Source: Panacagrimonas sp.
GTDB taxonomy: Bacteria; Pseudomonadota; Gammaproteobacteria; Nevskiales; Nevskiaceae
DNA length: 64,000 nucleotides
Assembly (NCBI RefSeq): GCF_020697055.1
Contig: NZ_JAJFBP010000001.1
Span: forward strand, 62,001-126,000
Direction: 5' to 3'
Shown: positions 17,521 through 26,119 of the stretch, in pieces
Layout: each line of letters begins with the position of its first letter
Numbering within the stretch: the first letter of the stretch is position 1
The notes under the pieces: model-generated
What the model was told of the DNA's origin: nothing
What the model saw: only the letters and a program-made list of their open reading frames with translations
Database searches by the model: none
Made by a program: the position numbers and the translations under genes

Positions 17521-20120
17521 GCGCGCTCCTCGCCGGAATGCGGCTGGTCGAGTGCGCTGCGTTCATCGCCGCACCGTTCGCCAGCCTGAACCTGGCCAAG
17601 CTCGGTGCCGAGGTGATCCGCATCGATCCGGTCGGCGGCGGCGTCGACCAGTTCCGCTGGCCGGTGACGGCGCAGGGGCACAGCCTGTATTGGGCGGGGT
17701 TGAACAAGGGCAAGCGTTCGGTGTGCCTCGACCTGTCGCAACCGGAAGGGCGGGATCTCGCTCGCGCCCTGATCTGCGCACCGGACGAAGACGCCGGCAT
17801 CTTTCTCACCAATCTCGCGCCACGGCCGTGGCTCTCGCATGAAAGCCTGGCCGCGTTGCGGCCCGACCTCATCAGCCTGCAGGTGGTGGGCAACGCGGAC
17901 GGATCGACCGCGCTCGACTACACCGTCAACGCCGCGGTCGGATTCCCGCTGGTGACGGGTCGAGCGGAAGAGGCCGCGCCGGTGAACCACGTGCTGCCGG
18001 CCTGGGACCTGGTGGCCGGCATGACCGTGGCCACCGCGCTGCTTGCCGCGGAGCGCCAACGTCGAAAGACAGGCAAGGGCGAGCGCATGAGACTCGCGCT
18101 GTCGGACGTGGCGCTGTCGGTGTGCGGCGATCTGGGCTATCTCGCCGAAGTGCAGGTCAACGACCAGGATCGGCAACGGCTGGGCAACCACATCTACGGC
18201 GCCTTCGGCCACGATTTCGAGACCGCGGATGGTCGACGCATCATGGTCGCTGCGGTCAGCGTGCATCAGTGGAAGGCGCTGTGCGCCGCGACGGGATTCG
18301 ACGGGGCCACGATGTTCGACGAGTCCGCGCGCTTCGCCGCACGCGATGCGATCGCCGATGCGCTGGCGCCGTGGTTTGGCGCCCGATCGCTGGCCGACGC
18401 CGGCGCCGCGCTGGATTCCGCCGGCGCGTGCTGGGGCCCGTACCAGTCCTTCCGGCAGCTCGTCGAAAAGGATCCGCGTTGCTCGACGGGCAATCCGCTG
18501 TTCGAGCACGTACCGGTGCCGCACATCGGAACGGATCTGCTGACACCGCGCTCGCCGGTCGGCGTCGCGGATTCGCAAGGCGTTCCCGCTGCCCAGGCTC
18601 CGCCGCGATTGGGCGAACACACCCGTCACGTGCTCGACCGCGTGCTCGGATTGCCCCAGCACGTGATCGACGATCTCTGCCGGCGCGGCGTCGCGCGCGT
18701 GCCGGAGACGGCCCTGGGTAACCCGTAACTCGTCCTCGAGTCCGAAACGCCCAAATTCACGCCCGAAGCCCGACTGCTTGAAGCCGCCGAACGGCGCGAG
18801 CGGGTTGAATGCACCCCCGTTGATGTCGACCTGTCCTGCGCGAATCCTGCGCGCCACGCGCTGCGCGCGCGCGTCGTCGGCCGACCAGACCGCGGCGGCC
18901 AGGCCGTAGATCGAATCGTTGGCGATGCGCACCGCGTCGTCGTCGTCCTCGTACGTGATGATCGACAGCACCGGTCCGAAGATCTCCTCCTGCGCGATCG
19001 TGCTCTTGGGATCGACGCGGCCGAAGACCGTGGGCGCGACGAACCAGCCCTTGTCGGAGGGCACCGGTGCGTCGGGCCCGCCGCAGACCAGCGTTGCGCC
19101 TTCCTCGATGCCCTTCCTGAGGTAGGCCCGCACGCGCTCGCGCTGCGTGGAGGTGGTCAACGGTCCCAGCCGCGTCTTGTCGTCGGCGGGATCGCCGAGC
19201 ACGAAGCCCTTGGCGGTGGCGGCGGCGATCTGCGCGGCTTCCTCGTAGCGCGACGCCGGCACGAGCATCCGCGTCAGCGCGGTGCAGGTCTGGCCGGAAT
19301 TCAGGAAGCACATGTTGACCGTGCTCTTCACGGCGCTGGGAAAGTCCGCATCGTCGAGGATGATCGAAGGCGACTTGCCGCCCAGCTCCAGGGCGACGCG
19401 CTTGACCGTTTCGGCCGCGGCGGCCGCGACGCGCCGGCCTGCGGCGGTCGAGCCGGTGAAGGACACCATGTCGACGTCGCGATGGCGCACCAGTGCGTCG
19501 CCCACCGTCGGACCGCGGCCCATCACCATGTTGAAGACCCCGGGCGGGAAGCCGACTTTGACGATCGCCTCGGCGAGTGCATAGGCGTTGAGCGGCGTGA
19601 TCTCGGAGGGCTTGGCCACCACGGTGCAACCCGCGGCGATCGCCGGGATCGCCTTGGCCACCAGCTGGTTCAACGGGTAGTTCCACGGCGTGATGCAGAC
19701 GACCACGCCCACCGGCTCGTGCACGATCAGCGAATTGCCGAGCTTCTCCTCGGTCTCGAGCGACTTGAGCACCTCGGCGGTGTTGCGCACCGCGTTCAAC
19801 GGCAGCGGCACCTGCATGCGCTGGCTCAGCTTGAGCGGCGTGCCGACCTCGGAGCTGATCAGCTCGGCGATCTCGCGCTCGCGCGACTTGAGCTCGACAT
19901 ACAGCGCCTCGAGCAGCGCGACGCGCTGATCGCGCGACGTCGACGACCAGGAATCGAACGCGTTGCGCGCGGCACGCACCGCCTGGTCGACCTCCTCGAT
20001 CGTCGCCTCGGGCACGCGCGCGATCTCGGCCTCGGTATAGGGATTGATGACGGCGATCGCGCCGGGCTGGCTCGCGGCCTGCCAGCGGCCGTTGATCAGG
20101 TGTGCGTCTCGATGGTTCAT
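17166..20120 (-). CDS. aldehyde dehydrogenase with no stop at its normal end
   Basis: Residues 1 to about 463 (20120 down to about 18730) are a normal NAD-dependent aldehyde dehydrogenase. Glu245 lies in ALELGGKSP, Cys279 in NSGQTCTALTR, and the domain ends GFGREFGRFGLEDEL. A ggagg precedes the ATG. Family members stop within about 15 residues of this point. Here the frame stays open to 17166 (984 codons), running antisense through mct and into mcd. The other two frames do not stop close to the expected site either. The extra 520 codons have no recognisable domain and mirror the opposite-strand genes. I infer that the native 3' end was lost when this gene came to lie against mct, or that an assembly error occurred. 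The interval gives the open frame; the supported domain is 18730-20120. Confidence 0.6.
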   Translation of the reverse strand: MNHRDAHLINGRWQAASQPGAIAVINPYTEAEIARVPEATIEEVDQAVRAARNAFDSWSSTSRDQRVALLEALYVELKSREREIAELISSEVGTPLKLSQRMQVPLPLNAVRNTAEVLKSLETEEKLGNSLIVHEPVGVVVCITPWNYPLNQLVAKAIPAIAAGCTVVAKPSEITPLNAYALAEAIVKVGFPPGVFNMVMGRGPTVGDALVRHRDVDMVSFTGSTAAGRRVAAAAAETVKRVALELGGKSPSIILDDADFPSAVKSTVNMCFLNSGQTCTALTRMLVPASRYEEAAQIAAATAKGFVLGDPADDKTRLGPLTTSTQRERVRAYLRKGIEEGATLVCGGPDAPVPSDKGWFVAPTVFGRVDPKSTIAQEEIFGPVLSIITYEDDDDAVRIANDSIYGLAAAVWSADDARAQRVARRIRAGQVDINGGAFNPLAPFGGFKQSGFGREFGRFGLEDELRVTQGRLRHARDAAPAEIVDHVLGQSEHAVEHVTGVFAQSRRSLGSGNALRIRDADRRARCQQIRSDVRHRYVLEQRIARRATRILFDELPEGLVRAPARAGGIQRGAGVGQRSGAKPRRQRIGDRIACGEARGLVEHRGPVESRRGAQRLPLMHADRSDHDASTIRGLEIVAEGAVDVVAQPLPILVVDLHFGEIAQIAAHRQRHVRQRESHALALACLSTLALRGKQRGGHGHAGHQVPGRQHVVHRRGLFRSTRHQRESDRGVDGVVERGRSVRVAHHLQADEVGPQRGQAFMREPRPWREIGEKDAGVFVRCADQGASEIPPFRLRQVEAHRTLALVQPRPIQAVPLRRHRPAELVDAAADRIDADHLGTELGQVQAGERCGDERSALDQPHSGEERAHPCSRRLPMTSAWISAAPSKMLSTRASHSTRLTGYSSEKPLPPWICTAPSALLHATRAASSLAIPASTSQRRSPSFSRAAKYVSWRAIIVSTAIHASFEATRGKSTRRRPNWRRSSA
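17517..18728 (+). CDS. mct: mesaconyl-CoA C1-C4 CoA transferase (2-methylfumaryl-CoA isomerase, predicted)
   Basis: This 403-residue class III CoA-transferase has the catalytic Asp134 in ALDYTVNAAVG. The segments WAGLNKGKRS, PVNHVLPAWD, GNHIYGAFGHDFET and PPRLGEHT match the intramolecular mesaconyl-CoA transferase of the Chloroflexus 3-hydroxypropionate bicycle as remembered. That enzyme moves CoA from C1 to C4 of mesaconate. Coupling to mcd (ATGA overlap) fits, because Mcd makes mesaconyl-C1-CoA. The 3' end lies against the minus-strand aldehyde dehydrogenase, whose open frame runs antisense through the whole of this gene. Confidence 0.82.
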   Translation: MSALLAGMRLVECAAFIAAPFASLNLAKLGAEVIRIDPVGGGVDQFRWPVTAQGHSLYWAGLNKGKRSVCLDLSQPEGRDLARALICAPDEDAGIFLTNLAPRPWLSHESLAALRPDLISLQVVGNADGSTALDYTVNAAVGFPLVTGRAEEAAPVNHVLPAWDLVAGMTVATALLAAERQRRKTGKGERMRLALSDVALSVCGDLGYLAEVQVNDQDRQRLGNHIYGAFGHDFETADGRRIMVAAVSVHQWKALCAATGFDGATMFDESARFAARDAIADALAPWFGARSLADAGAALDSAGACWGPYQSFRQLVEKDPRCSTGNPLFEHVPVPHIGTDLLTPRSPVGVADSQGVPAAQAPPRLGEHTRHVLDRVLGLPQHVIDDLCRRGVARVPETALGNP

Positions 20121-20178
20121 GGAGCCTCCGTGCGGTAAAAGAGTGCGACCCAACTTTGCAATGCGCGTGGAGCCGATC

Positions 20179-20937
20179 ATGGACGTCAACGGAAAGGTGG
20201 TCATCGTCACGGGTGCGGCACGCGGCATCGGACAAGAATACGTGGTCACGCTTGCGGGCCAAGGCGCGAACGTCGTGGCTGCCGACCTGAACGATTGCGC
20301 GGAGACGCTGGCGCGCTGCAAGGGCGCCAAGGGCAAGGTGATCGGCGTGACCCTCGACGTGACGAGTGTCGAGTCCGCGCTGGCCGCCGCGAGCCGGACA
20401 CTGGAAGCGTTCGGCCGCATCGACGGGCTCGTCAACAACGCCGCGCTCTACGGCGCGCTGCGCGGCGGGCGCTTCGATGCGATCGACGAAAAGGCCTGGG
20501 ACGCATCGATGCAGGTCAACGTCAAGGGCATCTGGAACTGCTGCAAGGCGGTCGTGCCGGCGATGCGCAACGTCGGCGGCGGCAGCATCGTCAACATCGC
20601 CTCGCTGGCCGCCACCTACGGCATGCCGTACGCGCTGCACTACACGACGTCGAAAGCCGCGGTGATCGGCCTGACGCGCGGCCTGGCGCGAGAACTCGGA
20701 CGCGAGAAGATCCGCGTCAACGCCATCGCGCCGAGCGCGGTGCTGACGCAGGGCACGCAGGAATTCTTCGGAGAAAAGGCGGCCAAGGCGGTCGAGGTGG
20801 TCAAGAACAACCAGGCGATCCCGTCGTCGCTCGAGGCCGGCGACCTGACCGGCACCGTGGCGTACCTGCTCTCCGATGCGAGCCGGCTGGTCACGGGCCA
20901 GACCATCCAGGTCGACGGCGGCACGGTGATGCATTGA
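20179..20937 (+). CDS. short-chain dehydrogenase/reductase (FabG-like)
   Basis: This 252-residue classical SDR has TGAARGIG at residues 11-18, NNAA near 87, and the Ser142/Tyr155/Lys159 catalytic set (YTTSKAAVIG). The ATG at 20179 has a ggag six bases upstream and gives the family N-terminus; an ATG at 20161 is possible. It diverges from the aldehyde dehydrogenase (58-base gap). Its stop overlaps the TTG start of the hydratase gene by 4 bases, so the two are co-translated. It probably interconverts a hydroxyl and a keto group on an acyl-CoA or related intermediate. The substrate is unknown. Confidence 0.82.
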   Translation: MDVNGKVVIVTGAARGIGQEYVVTLAGQGANVVAADLNDCAETLARCKGAKGKVIGVTLDVTSVESALAAASRTLEAFGRIDGLVNNAALYGALRGGRFDAIDEKAWDASMQVNVKGIWNCCKAVVPAMRNVGGGSIVNIASLAATYGMPYALHYTTSKAAVIGLTRGLARELGREKIRVNAIAPSAVLTQGTQEFFGEKAAKAVEVVKNNQAIPSSLEAGDLTGTVAYLLSDASRLVTGQTIQVDGGTVMH

Positions 20938-21791
20938 GCACGGCTCCCGACCTTGGCGACTGGGTCGGCCGGCAGGTCACGCTCACCGACGACGCGGGTG
21001 CCGGCACGTTCCGGCGTTTTGCCGCGCTGCTCGATGCGCCCGAGGGCCCGCGTGATCCGCAGTGGGTGCCGCCGCTGGGCCATTGGCTACTGTTCCTGCC
21101 CGACGCGCCGCAGTCGACGCTCGGGCCGGACGGCCATCCGCGCCGCGGCGGATTCCTGCCGCCGATCGAACTGCCCAACCGCCTGTGGGCGGGCAGCGCC
21201 GTCACGCTGCATCGCCCGATTCCGGTGGGCAGCACGCTGCAGAAGCGCACGACGATCGCCGCGATCGATGCCAAGAACGGTCGCAGCGGACCGCTGGTGT
21301 TCGTCACGCTGCTGCACGAGGTTCTCGTCGACGGCGTGCTCGCCATCGAGGATCGCCAGGAGGTGGCGTATCGCTCGACGCTGCCGGCGTCGGAGCCCGC
21401 ATCTGCTGCGCTGAGCGCCGATCCGCGCACGCCCGATCGTGTGCGCACATTGGTTCCCGACGCCGTGCAGCTGTTCCGCTACTCGGCGATCACGTTCAAC
21501 GCGCACCGCATCCATTACGACCTGCCGTACACGCGGGAGATCGAAGGCCATCGCGACCTGGTGGTGCAGGGGCCGTACATCGCCGCGCTGCTGCTCGACC
21601 ATCTGCTGCGCAGCGAACCCGGACTCATCGTCCGCACGTTTCGCTGCCGTGCCCGGCGCCCGGCGTACGCCGGGTCGGCGCTTCACTTGAACCTGCGCAA
21701 GACCGGTGCCGAGCAGTGGGAACTCTGGGCCACCGGCGAGCAGGGCGGCCTGCACATGGAAGCCGAGGTCCAGGCGGGGCCGGGTCCCTGA
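20934..21791 (+). CDS. meh: mesaconyl-C4-CoA hydratase-like protein (HTD2/MaoC hot-dog fold)
   Basis: This 285-residue double hot-dog hydratase/dehydratase has two features of its family. The N-terminal half contains GHWLLFLPDAPQSTLGPDGH and PIELPNRLWAGS, and the C-terminal half carries the catalytic hydratase motif FRYSAITFNAHRIHYD. The layout matches the Chloroflexus mesaconyl-C4-CoA hydratase as well as mitochondrial-type HTD2 dehydratases. With mcd and mct 2 kb upstream, hydration of mesaconyl-C4-CoA to citramalyl-CoA is the favoured reaction. The start is a TTG overlapping the SDR stop (TTGA), because no ATG or GTG lies nearby in frame. An HTD2-type hydroxyacyl dehydratase is the alternative. 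Confidence 0.7.
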   Translation: MSTAPDLGDWVGRQVTLTDDAGAGTFRRFAALLDAPEGPRDPQWVPPLGHWLLFLPDAPQSTLGPDGHPRRGGFLPPIELPNRLWAGSAVTLHRPIPVGSTLQKRTTIAAIDAKNGRSGPLVFVTLLHEVLVDGVLAIEDRQEVAYRSTLPASEPASAALSADPRTPDRVRTLVPDAVQLFRYSAITFNAHRIHYDLPYTREIEGHRDLVVQGPYIAALLLDHLLRSEPGLIVRTFRCRARRPAYAGSALHLNLRKTGAEQWELWATGEQGGLHMEAEVQAGPGP

Positions 21792-21841
21792 CGCGAATCG
21801 ATCGAGGGATGCTGTCGGGACTTCGGCAACGGGAGCTGGGC

Positions 21842-23485
21842 ATGCACGGGATCGATCTGAATTGCCGCCGGGCGCTGACGGTGGCGGCGGCGGTGTTCGC
21901 ATGCGGCGTCGCGGCCGCCCAATCCGCACCCGTGGTGCAGGGCCCCGAGTCGGTCGATGACTGGCGCGCCTCCGGCGAGCGCTTCCTGAAGCAGGCCAGG
22001 GCCGCGCCCAAGCCCAGGATCCGCGCGAAGAACGTGATCCTGTTCGTCGGCGACGGCATGGGCATCTCGACGGTCACCGCCGCCCGCATCCTGGAAGGGC
22101 AGCGGCGTGGCGCACCGGGCGAGGAGAATCGCCTGTCGTTCGAGGAATTTCCGCACGTCGCGCTGTCGAAAACGTATTCGTGGGACCAGCAGACCTCCGA
22201 CTCGGCGCCGACGATCACCGCGCTGATCACCGGCTACAAGGCGCGGGACGGCATGCTGTCGGTCGACCACCGCACGCCGCGCTGGGCCTGCGACGCGGAG
22301 CTGATCCGTTCGCACGCGTTGCGCTCGCTGCTGGAGCGCGCCGCCGCGGCGGGCAGGGCCACGGGCATCGTCACGACCGCCCGCCTGACGCACGCCACGC
22401 CGGCGGCGACCTACGCGCACACCGCGGTCCGCGACTGGGAGAACGACGCCGAGATCCGCCGGTTCGAAGCACGGCGCGCGCTGCCCCCGGGTTCCTGCAC
22501 GGTCAAGGACATCGCGGCGCAGCTGATCGAGCTGGCCCCGCCGATCCGCGCAAGCCTGCGCGTCGCCCTCGGCGGCGGCCGTGCGCAGTTCCTCCCGGCG
22601 AGCGCCGGTGATCCGGAGGACGGACCGGAGCGGCGCGGGCTGCGCGCGGACGGACGCGACCTGATGCAGGAATGGATCCGGACGCGCGGCGCCGGCGCGC
22701 GCGTGGCGACCGATTCGGCCTCGTTCGCGTCGGCCGACGATGCGAAGACCCGGTTCCTGCTCGGCCTGTTCGAGCGCTCGCACATGGAATACGAATCGGA
22801 CCGGTCGAACGACAAGGGCGGCGAACCGTCGCTGACGCAGATGACCGAGCGCGCGATCCGGATGCTCGCGGCCGAACCCAAGGGCTATTTCCTGCAGGTC
22901 GAGGCCGGACGCATCGATCACGGCCATCACGCGGGCAATGCATACCGGGCGCTGGGCGATGCGATCGAACTCTCCAACGCGGTGCGTCGTGCAACCGAGC
23001 TGACGCGCGTCGAGGACACGCTGATCATCGTCACCGCCGATCACAGCCACACGTTCGTGATCGCCGGTTATCCGCACCGCGGCAATCCGATCCTGGGCAA
23101 GGTCAGCCCGGTTCCCGACGTCGACGGCGAACCGCCGGGGCCGGCGCTCGACCTGCAGCAGCGGCCGTATACGACGCTGGGCTACGCCAACGGTCCGGGC
23201 CATTCCGGAAAATCGGATCGACAGCCGGCCGGACCCAAGCGGTTTCCGCACCAGCCCATGCAGTCGTTCTCCGATGCGCCGCGCCCGGACCTGCGCGCGC
23301 AGGACACCGAGGCCGCCGACTACCTGCAGGAGTCGCTGGTGCCACTGCAGTCCGAGACGCACGGCGGCGAGGATGTTGCCGTGTTCGCCCGCGGACCGTC
23401 CGCGCACCTGGTGCACGGCGTCATGGAGCAGCACTGGGTCTACTACGTGATGCGCGAGGCGTTGGGGTTGGACGCGCGGAATTGA
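21842..23485 (+). CDS. phoA: alkaline phosphatase (PhoA family), exported
   Basis: This 547-residue alkaline phosphatase begins with a signal peptide (ALTVAAAVFACGVAAAQ, residues 11-27) and so acts in the periplasm. The metal-binding Asp71 lies in FVGDGMG, the phosphorylated nucleophile Ser121 in TSDSAPT, and further metal ligands in GRIDHGHHAGN and TADHSH. It releases phosphate from monoesters. The ATG at 21842 has gggag six bases upstream; another ATG at 21809 would lengthen the leader. It starts 50 bases after the hydratase gene. The classical regulator of such genes is PhoB, but I cannot make out a convincing Pho box. Confidence 0.87.
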   Translation: MHGIDLNCRRALTVAAAVFACGVAAAQSAPVVQGPESVDDWRASGERFLKQARAAPKPRIRAKNVILFVGDGMGISTVTAARILEGQRRGAPGEENRLSFEEFPHVALSKTYSWDQQTSDSAPTITALITGYKARDGMLSVDHRTPRWACDAELIRSHALRSLLERAAAAGRATGIVTTARLTHATPAATYAHTAVRDWENDAEIRRFEARRALPPGSCTVKDIAAQLIELAPPIRASLRVALGGGRAQFLPASAGDPEDGPERRGLRADGRDLMQEWIRTRGAGARVATDSASFASADDAKTRFLLGLFERSHMEYESDRSNDKGGEPSLTQMTERAIRMLAAEPKGYFLQVEAGRIDHGHHAGNAYRALGDAIELSNAVRRATELTRVEDTLIIVTADHSHTFVIAGYPHRGNPILGKVSPVPDVDGEPPGPALDLQQRPYTTLGYANGPGHSGKSDRQPAGPKRFPHQPMQSFSDAPRPDLRAQDTEAADYLQESLVPLQSETHGGEDVAVFARGPSAHLVHGVMEQHWVYYVMREALGLDARN

Positions 23486-23487
23486 TG

Positions 23488-23547
23488 CGTAGCCCGGACG
23501 AGTCCGGGGCCCGTTGCGTGCTGGTTCCCGGACTTCTCCAGGCTACG
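23488..23547. repeat. short palindromic intergenic repeat (tagcccgg family)
   Basis: cgtagcccggacgagtccgg at the left and ccaggctacg at the right form an imperfect inverted repeat in the gap after phoA. Related copies lie at 35901, 47250 and 51278. Confidence 0.55.
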
Positions 23548-23638
23548 GGTAACGGTGCTTTGCACGTCGTCGTTCGATCATCGGGACGTCGACGGCTACG
23601 ATGCGCCGTTCTCCACCGCGGAACCGGGCACGAGGCGC

Positions 23639-25492
23639 ATGGGCACCGACAACGTCACCTACCAGGACACCGGCACGATCCACGGTGGACTGCTGGCCGA
23701 GATCAAGCCCGAGCAGCGCGGCGGTGCGCTCAAGGGCGCGCAGATCCTGGCGCGTTGCCTGGCGCTCGAGGGTGTGGAGGTGGTGTTCGGCTATCCGGGC
23801 GGCGCCAATCTCGAGATCTTCGATGCGCTCTACACCTCGGGCATCCGGTGCGTGAGAGTCGAGCACGAGCAGGGTGCGGCGCACGCGGCGCAAGGCTATG
23901 CGCGGGCCACCGGGAAGGTCGGCGTGTGCCTCGCCACGTCCGGGCCCGGCGCAACGAACCTGGTCACCGGCATCGCCGACGCCAACAGCGATTCCACGCC
24001 GGTCGTCTGCATCACCGGCAACGTGCCGACGCGCCTGCTGGGGCGCAACGCGTTCCAGGAAGTGGACATCGTCTCGATCGTCAAACCGATCACGAAGCGC
24101 GCGTGGCTGGTCGATCGCGTCGCGCGCATCCCGGAAGTCGTGCGCGAGGCCTTTGCGCTGTCGGGCGGAAACCGGCCGGGGCCGGTGCTGATCGACATCC
24201 CCAAGGACATCCAGCAGCACTATCCGCGCGACGCCGAAGGCAACTACGTGGCGCCGCGGATGCCCGCGATCATCGAGCCGCCCGAGCCCGCGGCCAGTGG
24301 CCTGTCGCCCGACGTTTTGTCCGAATGCCGGCGCATGATCGGCGAGGCGCGGCGCCCGATCCTCTACGTCGGCGGCGGCATCATCACCGGCGGCGCGGAA
24401 TCCGAACTGCTGGCCTTCGCGCAGGCCACCGGCATCCCGGTGGTCACGACGCTGATGGGCGTCGGCGCGTTTCCGCCCGGTCATCCGCTATGCCTCGACG
24501 TGCTGGGCATGCACGGCGCCAAGTACGCGAACATTGCCGTCAACGAAGCCGACCTGGTGCTGGCCCTCGGCGCAAGATTCGACGATCGCGTGACCGGCAA
24601 GGTGTCGGAGTTCATCCGCAACGGCCGCATCATCCATATCGACATCGACCGCCGCGAGCTCAACAAGAACAAGACCGTGACGTTGCCGATCTGCGCCGAC
24701 GTGCGCCTCGCGCTGTCGCAGTTGCGCGACACCGAAGCCCCCGAGTGCGCGGAGTGGCGCTCGTACTGCGTCGCGCTCAAGCAGGCGCATCCGTACCCGG
24801 TGGCGACGCCCAAGGGCATCGGTGCGCCCGGCGCGATCCGCCTGCTGGCGCAGATGACCAAGGGCTCGGCGATCGTCAGCCTCGGCGTCGGGCAGCACCA
24901 GATGTGGGCGATGCAGCACTACCAGCCGGTGAACACCCGCTCGTTCCTGTCGAGCTCGGGCTTCGGCACGATGGGCTACGGCCTGCCCGCGGCGATCGGC
25001 GCGAAAGTCGGGTGCCCGGATCGCATCGTCGTCGACATCGACGGCGACGGCAGCCTGAACATGACCGTGCACGAGCTGTCGACCTGCCATCGCCACGGCG
25101 TCGGCGTGAAGATCGTGGTTATCAACAACCAGTGGCTGGGCATGGTCCGCCAGTGGCAGGACATGATCTACGAGGGTCGGCGCGCCTGTTCCGACCTGTC
25201 GGACCCGATGTCAGAAGTGAAGCCCGACGGCGAGACCGGCATCTACCCGGACTTCCTGGCGATCGCGCGCGGTTATCGCGTGAAGGCCGAGCGCGTCAGC
25301 GTCGCGGCGGAACTCGAGGCGGCGTACGCGCGCATGCTCGCCGATCCCAACGAGCCGTACCTGCTCGACGTCATCGTCGACTTCGAGGCCAACGTCTACC
25401 CGATGATTCCGGCCGGTGCGACGTATCGCGACATCATCATGGGCGACGCCGACCTGACTGCGCAGAAGGACGGGCAGGGCTCGAACGTCTGA
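23639..25492 (+). CDS. acetolactate synthase large-subunit-like ThDP enzyme
   Basis: This 617-residue ThDP/FAD-type enzyme is close to the catalytic subunit of acetohydroxyacid synthase. It has FGYPGGANLEIFDAL, the cofactor-activating Glu77 in EHEQGAAHA, and ARFDDRVTGK. The ThDP motif runs from DIDGDGSLNMT to NNQWLGMVRQWQD. The ATG at 23639 follows gagg. No small regulatory subunit gene (IlvH/IlvN) is adjacent. That suggests either a catabolic or specialised enzyme, or a large subunit whose partner is encoded elsewhere. About 25 residues (DPMSEVKPDGETGIYP region) look longer than in E. coli IlvI. Confidence 0.78.
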   Translation: MGTDNVTYQDTGTIHGGLLAEIKPEQRGGALKGAQILARCLALEGVEVVFGYPGGANLEIFDALYTSGIRCVRVEHEQGAAHAAQGYARATGKVGVCLATSGPGATNLVTGIADANSDSTPVVCITGNVPTRLLGRNAFQEVDIVSIVKPITKRAWLVDRVARIPEVVREAFALSGGNRPGPVLIDIPKDIQQHYPRDAEGNYVAPRMPAIIEPPEPAASGLSPDVLSECRRMIGEARRPILYVGGGIITGGAESELLAFAQATGIPVVTTLMGVGAFPPGHPLCLDVLGMHGAKYANIAVNEADLVLALGARFDDRVTGKVSEFIRNGRIIHIDIDRRELNKNKTVTLPICADVRLALSQLRDTEAPECAEWRSYCVALKQAHPYPVATPKGIGAPGAIRLLAQMTKGSAIVSLGVGQHQMWAMQHYQPVNTRSFLSSSGFGTMGYGLPAAIGAKVGCPDRIVVDIDGDGSLNMTVHELSTCHRHGVGVKIVVINNQWLGMVRQWQDMIYEGRRACSDLSDPMSEVKPDGETGIYPDFLAIARGYRVKAERVSVAAELEAAYARMLADPNEPYLLDVIVDFEANVYPMIPAGATYRDIIMGDADLTAQKDGQGSNV

Positions 25493-25534
25493 GGCAAGGG
25501 GATCGTTGCGGCCGTCGGGATACGATCGCCCACC

Positions 25535-26032
25535 ATGCCTTCCAAGCGCCGCGAGATCCGCGTGGGTGTGCTGTCGGATACCCATGGACTGCTTCGACCC
25601 GAGGCGCTGGCGTTCCTGCGCGGCAGCGATCACATCCTGCATGCGGGCGACATCGGCGGCGCCGGCATCCTCGCGCAGCTCGCCGAACTGGCGCCCGTCA
25701 CCGCGGTGCGCGGGAACAACGACGACGAACCCTGGGCCGCCTCCATTGCCGAGTCCAGGCGCATCACGCTCGGCGGCGCGGTCTTCCATCTGCTGCACGA
25801 TCGCGCCCAGCTCGACCTCGACCCGGATGCGGAGGGGATCCACGTCGTCGTGTCCGGTCATTCGCATCGGCCGCTGCTCGAACGTCGCGGCGGCGTGCTG
25901 TACCTCAATCCCGGGAGCGCGGGTCGGCGGCGGTTTCGCCTGCCCGTTTCGGTGGCCGAAGTGCGTGTCGCGGCCGACGGTACGGTGCACGCGCATCTGG
26001 TGGAGCTCGACGTCGGCGCGCCGCGACGCTGA
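25535..26032 (+). CDS. YfcE-type metallophosphoesterase
   Basis: This 165-residue calcineurin-like phosphoesterase of the small YfcE/MJ0936 type has the dimetal motifs LSDTHG (residues 14-19), HAGDIG, GNND and SGHSH. It probably hydrolyses phosphodiesters in the cytoplasm; the physiological substrate is not predictable. The gene stands 42 bases after the acetolactate-synthase-like gene and 87 bases before the Ddn-like gene, on the same strand. Confidence 0.85.
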   Translation: MPSKRREIRVGVLSDTHGLLRPEALAFLRGSDHILHAGDIGGAGILAQLAELAPVTAVRGNNDDEPWAASIAESRRITLGGAVFHLLHDRAQLDLDPDAEGIHVVVSGHSHRPLLERRGGVLYLNPGSAGRRRFRLPVSVAEVRVAADGTVHAHLVELDVGAPRR

Positions 26033-26119
26033 CGCGCGGCGTGGGGGATCACCCGTCTTCTGAGGCCGTGGGCCGCGTGGCTATGCTCGCGGGACACGAT
26101 CGAGAGTGGGAGCAGCACG

